64,000 bases of DNA from Stercorarius parasiticus (Eukaryota; Chordata; Aves; Charadriiformes; Stercorariidae), in NCBI GenBank assembly GCA_013396915.1, contig VWZL01002558.1, forward strand, positions 249,021 to 313,020, read 5' to 3'. The position numbers and the translations under genes are program-made. Under the pieces are notes generated by a model. That model made no database searches, was not told the DNA's origin, and saw only the letters and a list, made by a program, of their open reading frames with translations. This document shows, piece by piece, positions 12,401 to 24,946 of this stretch. Position 1 is the stretch's first letter, and each line of letters opens with the position of its first letter.

Positions 12401-15400
12401 AATACATTTAAACTAGATCTAGCTAAGAAACGAATCCAAAGTAGAATTTAGAAAACAGCCCTAAAGGCATGCTTGCTATATTTTCTCTATTAAAATCCAG
12501 AAAAGGAAACCCGGCTTTTAGTTAATTCTCAGTGTTCAATGTTTTGCACAGCAGGAGAAATAAATGACTAGTAACCAGTGCCGGTATGTGCCACAGAGGA
12601 ACACAAACACAATTCTATATGTTTATTTATACAGCAATTGCTTTCCACAGGCCACTCTCCGTCCCCACAACCAAAGGCAGACAAATCATGTTCTTTCAAC
12701 ACAGTGATATAATTGAAAAAATACAAATTGGAATACAGTTTTTCTTTAAACAATATATTCCTATAGTTATTAGCCCCAACTCTGGAACATATGTACGTCT
12801 TCTGAATGAAATCACGTAGACAAAAGCACTGATGATTGAACAATATTCTGTAGTTGCATAAAAATAAAGCACTTTCCATTCACTTTTCTGTAAATCACAT
12901 TATGCTAACTTAGCATCACAAGCCCTTTATGGACAGATTAAAAGGTATGGTCATTGGGCTGTAGAGTTAGTTGTTTAGGCAGCCATAGAAAAAGTTCATG
13001 AGTGGGACAGAAAGAGATGAAATATCAAATCATTCTGCAATGGCCATAAGTAAAATGAATGATTTTTATATGCCTGCTGTGTTTAATACAGTGTTCAAGA
13101 CCTACAGATTTTTCTCAACAAATTCTGACTGCTGGGTTTGGGGATTAGGACGTTCTTTCCGAAGCATGGCTACTGGGTGAAGCAAAGACTTTCCACTTTT
13201 CTGCATGGGAAGAAGTCCAAAGATGAAAAGGAGGTGTAAGAGGTGTATAAATTGGGTAATTCCAGCAGAGTACATCGAGGAAGAGTACTCCATGGAATTT
13301 CCATGGAAAGCAAATGCACTGTTGGCAGGATCAGCCAAATGGTTGGAAAATTTCCAACGTTAAAACGTATAGATGGATTGAGACAGACATCATTTGTGGA
13401 GTTGTACCACTTCTGATCAAACTTCCACTGCATAAGATTTCCAACAGCAGAATGGAATTTTTTTGCCTCTTTTTCACACGGGAGTGATAGAAATAATTCC
13501 TTCTGCCCTCTTCAGCACACGTGCTGTTAGGGCTCTCATCTGGTACAGGTTCCTACTCTGTCTAATTCCCACTTCAGTTGTGAACTTTGGTCGTTGGTTT
13601 CATACATGATTAAAAGCGGGTCTTCTGCCAGGGCAGTTCCATGTTCCACTTCAAAAAGCATGGAAGAAAGAAGGACTATAGATCAGCGCTTATGCAGTTA
13701 GTGATAAATTTGAGTCCTTATTCTCCTGTTTCCTAGCTACTATTATTATTATAGAAACCTAGGAGATTTCTGGTTTATCTCAGATATTTTCACTGGGCAG
13801 GAAAAGGGTTTTTTTGTCCATTTACACTTGAAGAAGTTCCAAAGACGTACTGATTGAACAGGATGTCCCAGTGTCCTTTCTTCAGCCCTCTGTATAAAAG
13901 GCATAACAACTCAAGAAATCCTCTCTGTCCCCCTAGATAAAAGAAGGGAAAGAGAATAATTTGATAACGTGGGTTTGGGTACACACATGCCTCCCTATAG
14001 CTATTTGAAACTGTTCAGAAAATTACGTGCTTGAGAGAGATGGAGGTGTAGTGTAGTCAACCGTATCACAGGGAGACAACAGAGAAGAGACATTTATGAA
14101 GGAAAAAACTGCAAGTAAGAAAAGCAGCTTTGCAGAAATCAACATGGAAACAGAACATGCTATAATCGTCCTGAAAGGGACAGATGTTGGCGTTACACCC
14201 TCAGCTCGTGTGGCCTATTATGTCTCTGAATGCTGAAGCTCACAATGCTTTTTTTCCTCCAATTTCAGAAGTGTCAGACAGGAGACACGGTGCCAGTGAA
14301 AAACCTTATACCGATCTCTTGTTAGCTAACTGCGGTGTTTTGTTCCACGGTTACATGTCTGCACAAGCCGTCATTGTGTCAGTCATAATTACCACCTGTT
14401 CAGTGGCTCCCTTCAGGTTTCATCACCTTTGCAGTATTAAGCAGCCAGCTGCAGGAAGCGGAGTCGGCTGCCCTGGAGCAGCAACCGTCAGCCTCTGGAT
14501 TTCAGGGTATAATTGCTGCCTGAGCACAAACATCCCCCTCCTCCCTGCATAAAACACCCAATCCACTCCTTTCTTTGGCAGAGCTCAGAGCCCCATCAAA
14601 TGCACTTTTTGCGCAGGGTAGGAAGATAGACCTATGGATAGTTCTGCAGGGGCGACTCAGCGTGGACTGGAGGGGGAACTGTGCAGCTGTGTGGCTGTGC
14701 TGTCCTGTACCACCGTGAGAAAATGCGGCCCAGTACTCCTTATTGGAAAGGGGCTCCAGCTTTCCTGCAGATCCCTTTTTATCTCTTCTGTGAAAGATAT
14801 GAGCTACCTCTGTCATGGAAATCTAACTATAACATCCTAGATGTCTCCCAGATGTGGGGACTTCTCCTGAGTAAAAATTTGGAGTATCCCCATCTAAACT
14901 TGACTCACTCTTCAAGAGCTATGCTCTGGTGGAAGGGTGGGTAGATGAGTCCTGGGCTGGGCCAGCTGGGAAGAAAGAAATGGAAACGCAAAACTGGGAG
15001 GCAGTTGCAGAGCATTCCTGTCAGGCTGGCGCATGGTTTCAAATGCCAATTGCCTTTCCTCTCTTCCCATCCTGTTTACCATGTTTTATAAATTCAGCTT
15101 TGGCTGCATGACCCAGATCAGCAGGCCTGCCAACAATCATGTTGCATTTTGTTAACTGCTTATGACTTCTGGACAGTGTACTGCTGTGATTGTCACACTC
15201 TTTCACTTAAACATATGGCACGTGGAGACAAAAATTGCTCCACCATGCAGCTTTCCATGATAGATTTTTACATACCAATTGCAGATGCTGTTTGAGGCTG
15301 CTGCGATTGGCCTGGTCCAATCCTGGAAGCAGTGAAAATCCCCTGCTCTGAGAAGTACCTGGCATGCTGGATTTCTTAGTCTCAATTAGGAAAGGCAAAG

Positions 15401-18400
15401 ATGCTGTCAGGCTTTTCTCATTACAATAGAAATGCTACCAAGCTGGACTAAGCATGTGTATCATGTTGGAGAGGCAAGAATGGCAATGAAAGCTTACATT
15501 AGTAGGAGTAAGAAGTGTTGAGAGTCTGAGGAGAAAAGAAGCTATTTCATGCGTATCAGGAACAAGGTGGAATTTAGAAATTCAGAAGTTCTGACTGATT
15601 AAGGTCCGCACATTGGGATGTCTGCAGCATATTTGTCAATACAGCATATTTGGGTGGGAAATTTTCTGAGGTCCTCCTTGCATGTGAGACTTTCTGAGCT
15701 AACTTCAAGACCAAGTTACTACAAGAAAACATAAAACTGTTGAATATTAAAACTAATACTGAAGTGATCAAACAGCATAAAAAACCCAAATACCTGCCAA
15801 TGTTCCTTCAAAGATGCACAACTCATTTATGTGTTGAGGAAGAGGCATCAAGAGTATTCTTCAATTCCTCTCTTCCTATAAGTTGATTCTTCTTTAATTT
15901 TGAGTCTGAATCAAAGAAAAAGATTTTAAGGGATTTTACATATGTTTATTGCCACAAAACTCTGAATTGACATTCGACACTGACACGGCCTGATAAGAGG
16001 GAATGGGATCATGGCCCCATTCTTTTGATGTTGCAGAACATAGCACAAATTTGAAGGAGGAAAAACCTGGAGGAGAAACAGATTCCAGTTTTGTGGAGAC
16101 ATATTGCACTCTTCAAACTCACATATTTTCCACTAGACTTGCTGGATTTGAAAAGATGTGAGAAATACAGTAATAAAAATATCCAACTTCATCAAACTCT
16201 TTAAAGAAGAGGAGTTAATCATGAATCTTTAAGTAGAAAATCTGAGCAGCTGTTACACTTCACCAACTGCTGCTTTCACTTGTAATAGTGTTTTATATTG
16301 CTAAACCGCATTGTAGTGCGCTGACATGAGTAACATTAGTTTTGGATCCACTGGAAGCTAGGTTGTGGGAGATCTCAAACTTTTTGGCATTTTAAGCTTC
16401 TGAAGTGCTTGTGATCCACCAGGATGCGTTGTCATCCGGAAAGGGGTATGTATGTAAATGGTCCCAAATGACACCACTTTTCTTCATTTTCCTTGGGCTC
16501 TTGACCTCCCTTCAGTCCTGAAACGCTCTCCTTTCCTCACCTTCCTTGCTTACTACTGTATGTTTCTCTTGATTTCTTTTAAAAGTCCTTTAAAACAAGC
16601 GTAGTTTCATTTCCTAATGTGACTGCAAAGAACTACTCCTGTCTAAAGTTACCTCTTCACAGCCGGCTGGTCTCCTGTCATCCATCCCATGCAAGTACAG
16701 TGTTATCCTGTTGTCCCACTTTGCTCCCAACTTTGTAACAAGCTATGAGCTTGTTCATGAGTGTTATTTCTCTTGTGAAGTTAGTGGACCAGAGTAGGAA
16801 TTGACTCAGTACATTGATAGAAGTGGAATGGACTGGAAAAGAAGAAATTAGTGATTAACAATTGCTAAGGTGCCCAACTGATCTAAGTACTTTTCATCGT
16901 TGAAGAGCCTTGAGCTAAGTATGGACCAGAATCCCAATTGTGAATAATCTGAAAATGTAGGAAAGCTCAAATCTAAATCAAGACTTTGATATCTGCTCTT
17001 TTTTTTTTTTGGGAATATATCAAATCCACTCAATGAAACAACAAATACACATAGAACATCTGTAGCTTCTGTCATGGGACAGTAGGAAACGTAACTGAAT
17101 ATTTCCAAGGATCCTCTTACCTGGTAGTTAACCTGGAGTAGGTGGGATACATACAAAATATTATTCTAAGCGTTTTTTACCTGCTCTTACCAAGAGCACT
17201 GTCTGGCTCTAGATGAACAGAAACTGTTTGGAAACAGCTGGTTGTTAGTGGGCCAAACCAAACCTGGACACTGTGGGCTTCACTGTGTGACGTGACTGTG
17301 CTTTCACTGAAAGCTCACCAGGATGCTGTCAGACAGATGTGCTCCTGGAGTACAGGTGGCAGGAAAGGCTTGGCCATATGGAGAAGTATTGGCTGTTTCT
17401 GTCGCTGCCAAAAGCTGTACTAGATGCCCCACAAAACAGAAAGAGGATTTGCTGCAGTCTGAGGGGCTTGTTAACTCTGTCGGACTTAATGAAAGCAAAA
17501 ATGTTTCCCTTCATTAGAAAGAGTAGAAACAGGGTGGTATTAGGAAAATAGTGGTCAGTACTAAGTGAATGATGCAGTTACATAGGGAAGGAGCTATAGG
17601 AATAGTTCATCAGTATTGCGGCCAAGATAACGTAAGCACTTGCCACTGAACCTCTGTCCCCTCTATCTTCTCTGAGCATATCATCAGGAAGATCATGCCT
17701 ATTGTCACTCTTACCATGAGTTATGTGATTCTCTCACTTCTGAACTGGGGTCTGGCCTGTGATGCCCTCTGTGTCACTCACAGTTATGCAGTAACTGAGT
17801 GAATTTGTATCTGCAGGCACAGCAATGAAGACTGTGACCCGCCAGATTTTCAATTCTACCCCCAATCAAAGAGGGATTTATTTCCCGATAGCAGTGCAAA
17901 AATTAGAGAAAATGGAGTTCAAGGCTTCAGATAGTTGCTGGACATCATCCTAACTCTAAATTTAGCCGCACCCCAAAGACAGCCCAGATAGGCAGACTGC
18001 CCCAGACATCCCCCGTGGAGTACCACTGCACAGCAGTTAACTTTCATCGGAGGGCGAAAGTCAATCTTTAAACTTTTCAGAATACATGACAGGACTTCCC
18101 TGCTCAGCCAAAGCTGTCCAGGAAGCTGAAGGGAAGGTGGGATAATCCTCCCAGAACCTGTGACGTTGCCATTTCCTTGTGCCCACCCCAGTGCCTGGCT
18201 TACCAGGAGCAGGCGAGAACACCTCACGGCCTCTCCACGTAGGTGTGATGAGTTTTCAAATTGCCAGCTCACTGCTGCTTGGGCCCCAGACTGTATGTGC
18301 CGGCTTAGCCCGAGTGAGCTGCAGTTCTTCCAAAGATACGTGCTCACTGATGCTGTGACTGAACTGCTGGTGAACAGTTTGGGCACAGGTACAAATGCTG

Positions 18401-18432
18401 TGAGCTTTGGTACCAGTTACAGCTGTGGCATC
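12401..18432. other. Unique non-coding DNA, nothing recognised
   Basis: No exon, RNA gene or repeat family recognised over about 6 kb. Frames of up to 122 codons (14184-14552 plus) and 155 codons (17919-18386 minus) lack recognisable domains, have no Kozak-strength start or flanking splice pair, and overlap frames on the other strand. A donor-like CCAG/GTAAGAG on the minus strand at about 17113 has no matching acceptor that I can find. Confidence 0.5.
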
Positions 18433-18612
18433 TCAAGAGGTCATCTAGACTGGGCCTACCACACCTAAACTACCCTTGAAAAACATTTGTGAAGTCCGTT
18501 CTTAAGAACCACCAGAAGTAAAGATCTCATATCCCCTTCAGAAACTGATTTCTTTGCTAACCTCTCTCTACTGGATCCCTAAGGTATTTTCAAATGCTTA
18601 ATCTAAATCCTT
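18433..18612 (-). mobile_element. Old, diverged CR1 LINE 3' fragment
   Basis: The plus-strand text reads as the reverse complement of a CR1 3' region. AAGAGGTCATCTAGACTGGG is followed by 'ACCACACCTAAACTACCCTTG', 'ACATTTGTGAAGTCCGTTCTTAAGAACC' and 'CTAATCTAAATCC', the same order as in older CR1 subfamilies (CATCTAGTCC, AAACCATCCCTGACAG, TGTTCTTAAAAACC, CTAAATC). No octamer tail is left at the 3' end. Divergence is far greater than in the copies at 24.9 and 55.4 kb, so this is a separate, older insertion. Confidence 0.6.
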
Positions 18613-20469
18613 AAGCCAATAATAGCCACATGGAGAGAATCCAAACCCTGACAATGGGCGTTAATACCAGTTCAGAAATCTTAAGCTGTGGATTGTCTGA
18701 ATACAACTGTTTGGTGGTCACACTAGACTGGGCTGGTACCAGGAGAGTGCAAGCAGCAACCTGCAGGCAAAACTACACCATGGCTTTCCAGGGGAAGTAC
18801 AGCTTCCCATCACTCCTAGAAGCTCCATCACTGCCTAGAAGCTTCTTGGGTAAAAGCATGGAGAGAAAAAAGTCATATCGTCACAGCAGTCCACGCAGGA
18901 AGTTTTGGATTGTGTTGCAATGAGGAAGGGATGTCTTGGGCATCCTCTGAGCCCTGCGCCAAACAGCAGAGGGGAAAGACCTTGTTTGCCAGGAAGGCTA
19001 GCTGCTCTGAGGGGGAGACTTGTCCTGAGGGGGGAATATTGCTTCTGGTGACTGAATTAGTTCACCTAGAGCTTCCTAGCACGTCTCCACAAGGCACTGT
19101 GTAGGACCATGTGGATGAAGGTGTTTAGCAATGTCAGTGTTTTCTGAATCAGCAACCAACCCCGTGGTTTAATCCAAGGAACCTAATTTCCTTGCTAGAC
19201 ATAAACACAACCCAAATCTGGTTAGAATTAACTAGGTGAAGTTTGAGCTCTTTTCTTCACCTCTATGGCATTTTCCTGTATTTCCCGTAGAGTGCCTCAA
19301 GTGTGGTTCTTCTCCCAGGCATTTCTGGGCTGGCAGTCATGCAAGAGACTTTCATGTGCTTTGCAAAGCTTCCCTCTTCCAGCTAGTTGGGAATATGAGG
19401 AAAACAGACTGTCTCAAAATAGACTTCTGCTTTCCATTCTGACCAAAACCACTATGTGTTGGGAAGATGGCATTTCCCCTGTTCACCTTCAGAATGGCTT
19501 TTTGAGAGCTCTGCTTCCTCAGTGATTTGGATTCAGCTTGGCTGAAGCAGAGCACAGGGACAATATTTAATACTTCCTTGCTATTTTCTCTAGCTTTGAT
19601 TCACTGCAGCGTAATTTTGGAAGCTTAATCTAGTTTCATCAGCCATGACTGGAGCTAGAAAACAGGGCAAGTTATCAGAAGATACAGCAGGGAGATAACT
19701 AAAGGAAGTTTAATTTGGCACAAATTATCAGGAAATCCTCCCAAAATCAAGCCGTCAAGGAAATGATGGAAGTACACGATTTCACTAGAAATGAACACAC
19801 GCGTATACCAAAACACACACGCACAAATCCGTAGCCCCTTTCCATCCCCTGAAAGTCAGTTTGCTTTTTTTCTGGGGCTTCTACAACTATTTTAATGCAT
19901 CCTGGCTCCAGTCCAATCCTCTGCAACTGCTGGCAGCCATTTTAAGTCATCCCTGTCATAAGTTTGATGGTAGCAGTCGTTTGTGATTTTATTTTTATTA
20001 TGCCCCGATCCAAACCCGGCACTCTGGAGCAGTTCAGGGTCTGCACCCAGATCTGAGCAGCTGGCACATCTGCCCCGAACAGGTCTTTATTTTATTTATT
20101 GCCTGTGCTGCGGGAGTCCCCGGCGGCCAGCCCCCGAGGAAGGCTCCGCTCCCGGGGAGCAGTTTGTGCTGCCAGCAGCTCACACAGTGAAAGAAAAGGC
20201 AACCCATGCCTGGGGACCAACAGGAGCCCTACGAAGGGAAGCTGGGGTGTGAGGTGGTGATTATCAGTAACACGTTTGCGACATGATTGCCCGCGGGCAT
20301 TGAAACTGCCTAATGTTCTTCCAGCCCTCTGAGAGCTCGGTGGCCCCAGCCTCCCCACAGAAGCCAAGGTCACCTTGCAAGAGGTGCGCTGTGGGGATTG
20401 CGCCCAACGGGCTCTGACTCCATCTCCAGTTTGTCCGTGGTTTAATAGGGTCCCTTTTTTGGCACACCT
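18613..20469. other. Unique non-coding DNA with a small GC-rich spot
   Basis: No gene recognised. A short GC-rich patch with several CpG steps lies near 20100-20165 (CCCCGGCGGCC, GCTCCGCTCCCGGGG). It is shorter than the usual 200-bp CpG-island threshold. The rest is background sequence. Confidence 0.45.
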
Positions 20470-20690
20470 CAGTGCATCTAATTGTTGTCACCATTAGAGC
20501 ACAAGGACAAATTGCTGACAAAGAGGGCTGCGTAAAGATGCACTTGGGTGCGATAGCTGTGGCAATATTTCAAACAGCTTCCCATTGTACATCTTCAAGA
20601 GAGATGCAAGCACTTGTGCTTTATAATTGTGCGACCGTATCACTGAATATGGATAGCGCTTACAAGTGCTGCGTAACGTGTTGACAACTC
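20470..20690. promoter_or_regulatory. Candidate conserved element with inverted E-box arms
   Basis: AGCACTTGT (20609-20617) is exactly inverted as ACAAGTGCT (20662-20670). Each arm contains a CACTTG/CAAGTG E-box-type core. Between and around them are TAATTG, ACAAAG (SOX-like) and CGTAACGTG. The region is unique in the window and non-coding. Paired inverted E-boxes could bind bHLH factors or could simply be a foldback. Conservation is not tested. Confidence 0.25.
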
Positions 20691-23125
20691 TGCACACATA
20701 AATATGTATTGTTTTTCAGGCACCACCTGGGCAAAGAGAAAAGTGGAGTTTTTATTTTAATTTCTTTTCCAATGTCTGAGCAAACCATTACAAGATTTAT
20801 AAAGAAAAGTGGGAGTCCTAATGACTTAACCAGCAATTCAAGACAAAGCACCTCAGATCTCTAAGTTCAGCTCCCTAAAACATTCCTATCTACTGCTCAG
20901 ATCCCACCAATTATTCCTTTTTTTGCAGCTATTAGCTCTTGAACTCCCTGGTTTGTTCTCTACTGCTTTTGGGTGACTTTTCGAAATTCAGATCATTCCA
21001 AAGTAAAAGCTTTAACCGTCCTTCAAGCCAACATTCCCCTTTCTTTTTGACATCAAGACTTCTCTCTTTGATAACTTCAAATGCTTCTCCCTCTCTGCAG
21101 TGAGTACTTAATTCTCATCAATGGTTTTGCTTTTCTGTCAAACGTAGGAATAGCACCCTGAATGTTGTTTATCTGCTTTGGCCATTGGTTGCTTCCTTTG
21201 CCTTTTTTTTTTAAACTTTTCAACTAAATTGATATAAACAACACTGCTATTTGTTCAACACTGTTGTGGGGGCTTTTGTTTTTCCTAATTATGTAAAAAC
21301 ACACTTGTTTTTTAAACACAATTAGAAGTCCCTTTATGTGTTAGCAGAGCTGCACAATGGAGGTTTTCATCCTGCGCACTGCTTTCTCTGACTGCGAAAC
21401 AAATAAAAGCCAAGCTTTTGCATTTCATAACCTTGAAGTTCTCTGAGTAGTTTCACCTCCAGGGCTGGGTAACTGAATGTTTTCAAGCAGCTTAGAGAGA
21501 AAAATGGGGAGGGGGTGAGATGGAGGAGAAGGCAGCAGTAAACAAGGGTATGATTTCAGAGTTTCATGATTTAGACTGAATAGCAGCAGTAGCCGAAGTA
21601 GGGAGAAAGGGAGACTGTATATATATGACAGAATAATTTTATAATTTAAAATACATATTGTATTAGACTTTCAACATAAAAGGGCTAACGCATGTCTCAT
21701 AACATCCCACATTTTGTTAGTGCTTTTCACCCCATACCAGTACAAGCGATATTTGAGTACTGACAAACCGAAGGGAACACGCATAGACCATGTTATCCAT
21801 CGCTGGGACGTGGCTGCAGACGTGCTATAACGTGGCAACTGTTCTAGTAGTGCTCTGCATCGCTACGCAGCAATTTCAGGACAGACCTGCGAGAGAATTT
21901 TGCTGGAAAAGCAGATGCATTAAAACGGCGGCAGTGACTCACGAGTGGTGGTGAGCTGTGCAGCGCTGCTAGGATCAGGGGGCAGGAAGAATGTGATCGC
22001 CCACGTTAAATCATCCCTACCCCCTCTACACACCCAGGGCTTTCTTATTACCACAAGTGGCCAAAAAGCCCTTTGTTTTCCAAACATTCCAGCTACTGGA
22101 TCCTCCAGCAGTACGGTGACTTTTCACACTGCCCTGACTCGCTTGCTCTGTCAGTGCCAAGTCAAAAAGGTCTGTCACATCTAGAATTAACCAGTACTGC
22201 TTTCTCTACTAGGCAAGTTTACCTCAAAGGCTGTTCCTGCAACAGTTGACCTTGTCTGACCTTGCTTAGCTTGTGTTAGTTATAGAATTGCAGAAAAGCG
22301 CACACAGAAGTCAATAGGAGACAGCTTTTCAGAAAAAAACCGGCAGTTATTTACACCTTCTATACAAAAACTCCACCCCAGACATACAGGTAGTCCCTGA
22401 TTTGGTACGAGACTTATTTGTGCATTTGTAGAAGAAAGGCTGTGGATTAGGAAAAAAAACGCAACAGACTTGATTACATAGTGAAGCCAGGATGTTCTTT
22501 AAATAGATCACGCTAGGTGCTGCAGGGAATGGGGAGAATTGAGGTGTTTCTGGTGAGAGAACGGTGGTGAAATGCTCTTTCCATTGTTGGAATAAACTTG
22601 TAACATGCTCCGTGGTATTTACTGTCTGTGTTAAACAAAACCTTTTCTTGACACTTATCATTTGAAATAATTACTTCCGATTCAAAACTGATTTGTTAAT
22701 GACTGTCTTCATACATTGAAGCTGGTGGAGGGCAGGTGTATATTATTAATCTTCCTTCTACAAAAAGTGGGTTTTTTTTCCTCTTATATTATGTGCCCAC
22801 AGGATAGTGCAGTTACAGATGTAATCTGCAAAATACCAATTTGTAAGCAGAAACTTCAAGCTGCACAAGGGCACAGGGCTCTGTCTATGACTTTCAAACA
22901 CAAGCCTGCTCTTCAAAGAGCTTGAGAAGAAAGTGTGGACACTAGGATGGCAAACTGTTCATTATTCGCTGCAATTGCAGATATACACACTGGAAATCAA
23001 TGGCCAGTGAAATGTACCCTGTGTAGTCCAGAGTTTTTTGCTTATTTATCTCTAGCGCATTTATGCACATGAAGAAGCACTATTACATTCATTTACAGCT
23101 CCAGGACAAGAAGACACTCTGCGGT
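20691..23125. other. Unique non-coding DNA, nothing firm
   Basis: No exon or recent repeat recognised. A short AAGTCAATAGGAG remnant near 22303-22315 resembles the ancient sauropsid GTCAATGG-type repeat. If the minus-strand exon candidate at 23126-23194 is real, the lower-coordinate part of this block would be its 3' UTR. No AATAAA (plus TTTATT) lies within the first few hundred bases; the nearest I see is near 20746. Confidence 0.4.
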
Positions 23126-23194
23126 TTATAAGATTTGGCTGATGTGCTGTGGCCAGTCTCCTGTTTCCTTCAGGAGTTCAGCACACCAGTACAC
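23126..23194 (-). CDS. Candidate terminal coding exon, unknown protein
   Basis: On the minus strand a strong acceptor, TTCCTTTTTTCTGTAG, ends at 23195. The following frame reads VYWCAELLKETGDW..., 22 residues, and ends in TAA at 23126-23128. The composition (W, C, acidic and basic mix) looks protein-like, but 22 codons without a stop is not rare by chance. If a previous exon ended in phase 1, the reading would be a much shorter tail. No polyadenylation signal lies close downstream. I do not recognise the protein. It could belong to the same minus-strand transcript as the candidate at 33159-33213, though the phase of that donor does not favour direct joining in this frame. Confidence 0.25.
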   Translation of the reverse strand: MYWCAELLKETGDWPQHISQIL

Positions 23195-23199
23195 CTACA

Positions 23200-24946
23200 G
23201 AAAAAAGGAATAAATTTTATAGTCAGAACTTACATGCGAACACCTGGCTTCTCATTTAACTGACCTGGAAGATGATGTCTGCTCACAGACAGGATGAGTC
23301 AATCTCCCTCACCAAAGATATCATAATTGTTTTCCTTTTTGTGAGTGCCATAATCCATGACTTTTCACAGGAGGAAGAATGAGGATTGGGGATCAGTCTT
23401 ATTTTTTATTAATGACCCTGGCAAAAAAAGTGAAGGTGTGCTAATGTGTTCTGTTGCTGGTATGAGGCTGAAGGGCATCGTGAAAACAGATAAGGTTTAG
23501 ATGATAGCATAGAAGAAGCTGAAGGCTTTGGTGGTATGGCAGAAAGAAATGGGATGACATTTATAGTGCAAAAAGAAGGATCATTTACTTTAGAAGTAAC
23601 AGAGAAAATTTGTTATATAGGAGTTTATTAGTTAGAAATGACAGAGAGGAAGAAAAACCTCTGTGCACTAGACAGTTTGTGATGCTATATAGCTATGGAA
23701 AGGCAAATGCTGTATGGGATGTCTTCTACAAAGTATTTCTGATAAGGAAGTGCAAGGTGTCGAGCACTATATCTGCTTTTCATGAATATGAATCTAAACC
23801 AGAGCCAGTAAATATCTCTTAGGATGATCAGGACTTGTAAATCCCAGTTCGTAAGAGGAACCAAGTTGGTTATGTGCTGGATTTGTGAAGTGCTTTACAT
23901 AATGCCCCTGCCCATTACTTCAATAAATGGGCTCAGTGAGGAAAGACACCCTTTCCACGTATTTTTTCTTTTAATGGTACTGACTTCGTGTTCAGAGATC
24001 TTGGCTAGGTTCTTAATTTCTTGATTAGCTGGGATGTCCTTTTAAATAAGCTGATAGGATTTGCTTATACCAGCTGTGGCAAAACTGCTATTTCCGCAGA
24101 AGCTGCTGCATGTGCTTCACAACCCGGAATGGACTTTTTAGCCTGCTGCCCCATGCCCATACCACCCGTCTCCCACAGGCTGCTCTGGCTGGTCCCCGTT
24201 CTTCCCGGTGCGGTGGGGCTCTCACCACTGCCCTGGCCCCAGCTGAGCACAGCCTAGCAGGGAGGCTCTTGGCTCGGAGAAACTCCGGTTGCTCTGTCAC
24301 AACCCTACATCTCCAGGACTGACTCCCTAACATAGCCGGGGTGAGAGCAAGCCTTAGCAGCAAATGACTAATGCAGTGCTAATGACTTGCTCTTCCTATA
24401 CTAAACCCAGAAAGTTTGCACTGAAGTCAATGTCCAGCACCTGTAGACTGAAGGAAGAAGAAGGAAAAGGGGAAGCACAGTCATTAGCTGCACATCTGTG
24501 AAATGCTGTGATACAGCAGCGATGGCCTAAGAATTAAGACGGGCTAAATAGCTACCTGTCCTTGAATAGTGGGTATTACACATGACTTATGTTAAGTGCA
24601 ATGCACAGTGGTACCCCTGTAAAGGTAAGAGTAGGAAGGATGATTATTATGGTCAAACCATTTAGTCTGTATTCAGTATAAAGGCTGCCCATTCAGTAAT
24701 GAGATTCAGACTCCTGTAGTTAATTGATGTATGGCAGAGAACATGGAAAGAGATCTTCTTCAGCTCAATCCCACTTTATACTATAGTTGTATTAAGTTAA
24801 ATAAAGTTTCCTCTGAGCGTTCAGATGCTGTAAAAAAATCAGGTTTTTTTGAATTTGCTTGTAAATTTTCAATGGGAAGAGAAACTGAGCTTGCCGAGTT
24901 TGTTGGAAGTGATGGAGTTTTTAAAGAGACATGCCTGTAAACCTTT
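23200..24946. other. Unique non-coding DNA, nothing recognised
   Basis: No repeat, RNA gene or splice-bounded exon recognised. A GC-richer stretch at about 24120-24300 opens overlapping frames on both strands without family motifs. A donor-like AAAG/GTAAGA near 24624 lacks an upstream exon. Confidence 0.45.

Noticed and set aside
17919..18386. 155-codon minus-strand open frame
   Set aside because: No domain or signal is recognised, it overlaps a plus-strand frame of similar quality, and there is no splice or promoter context.
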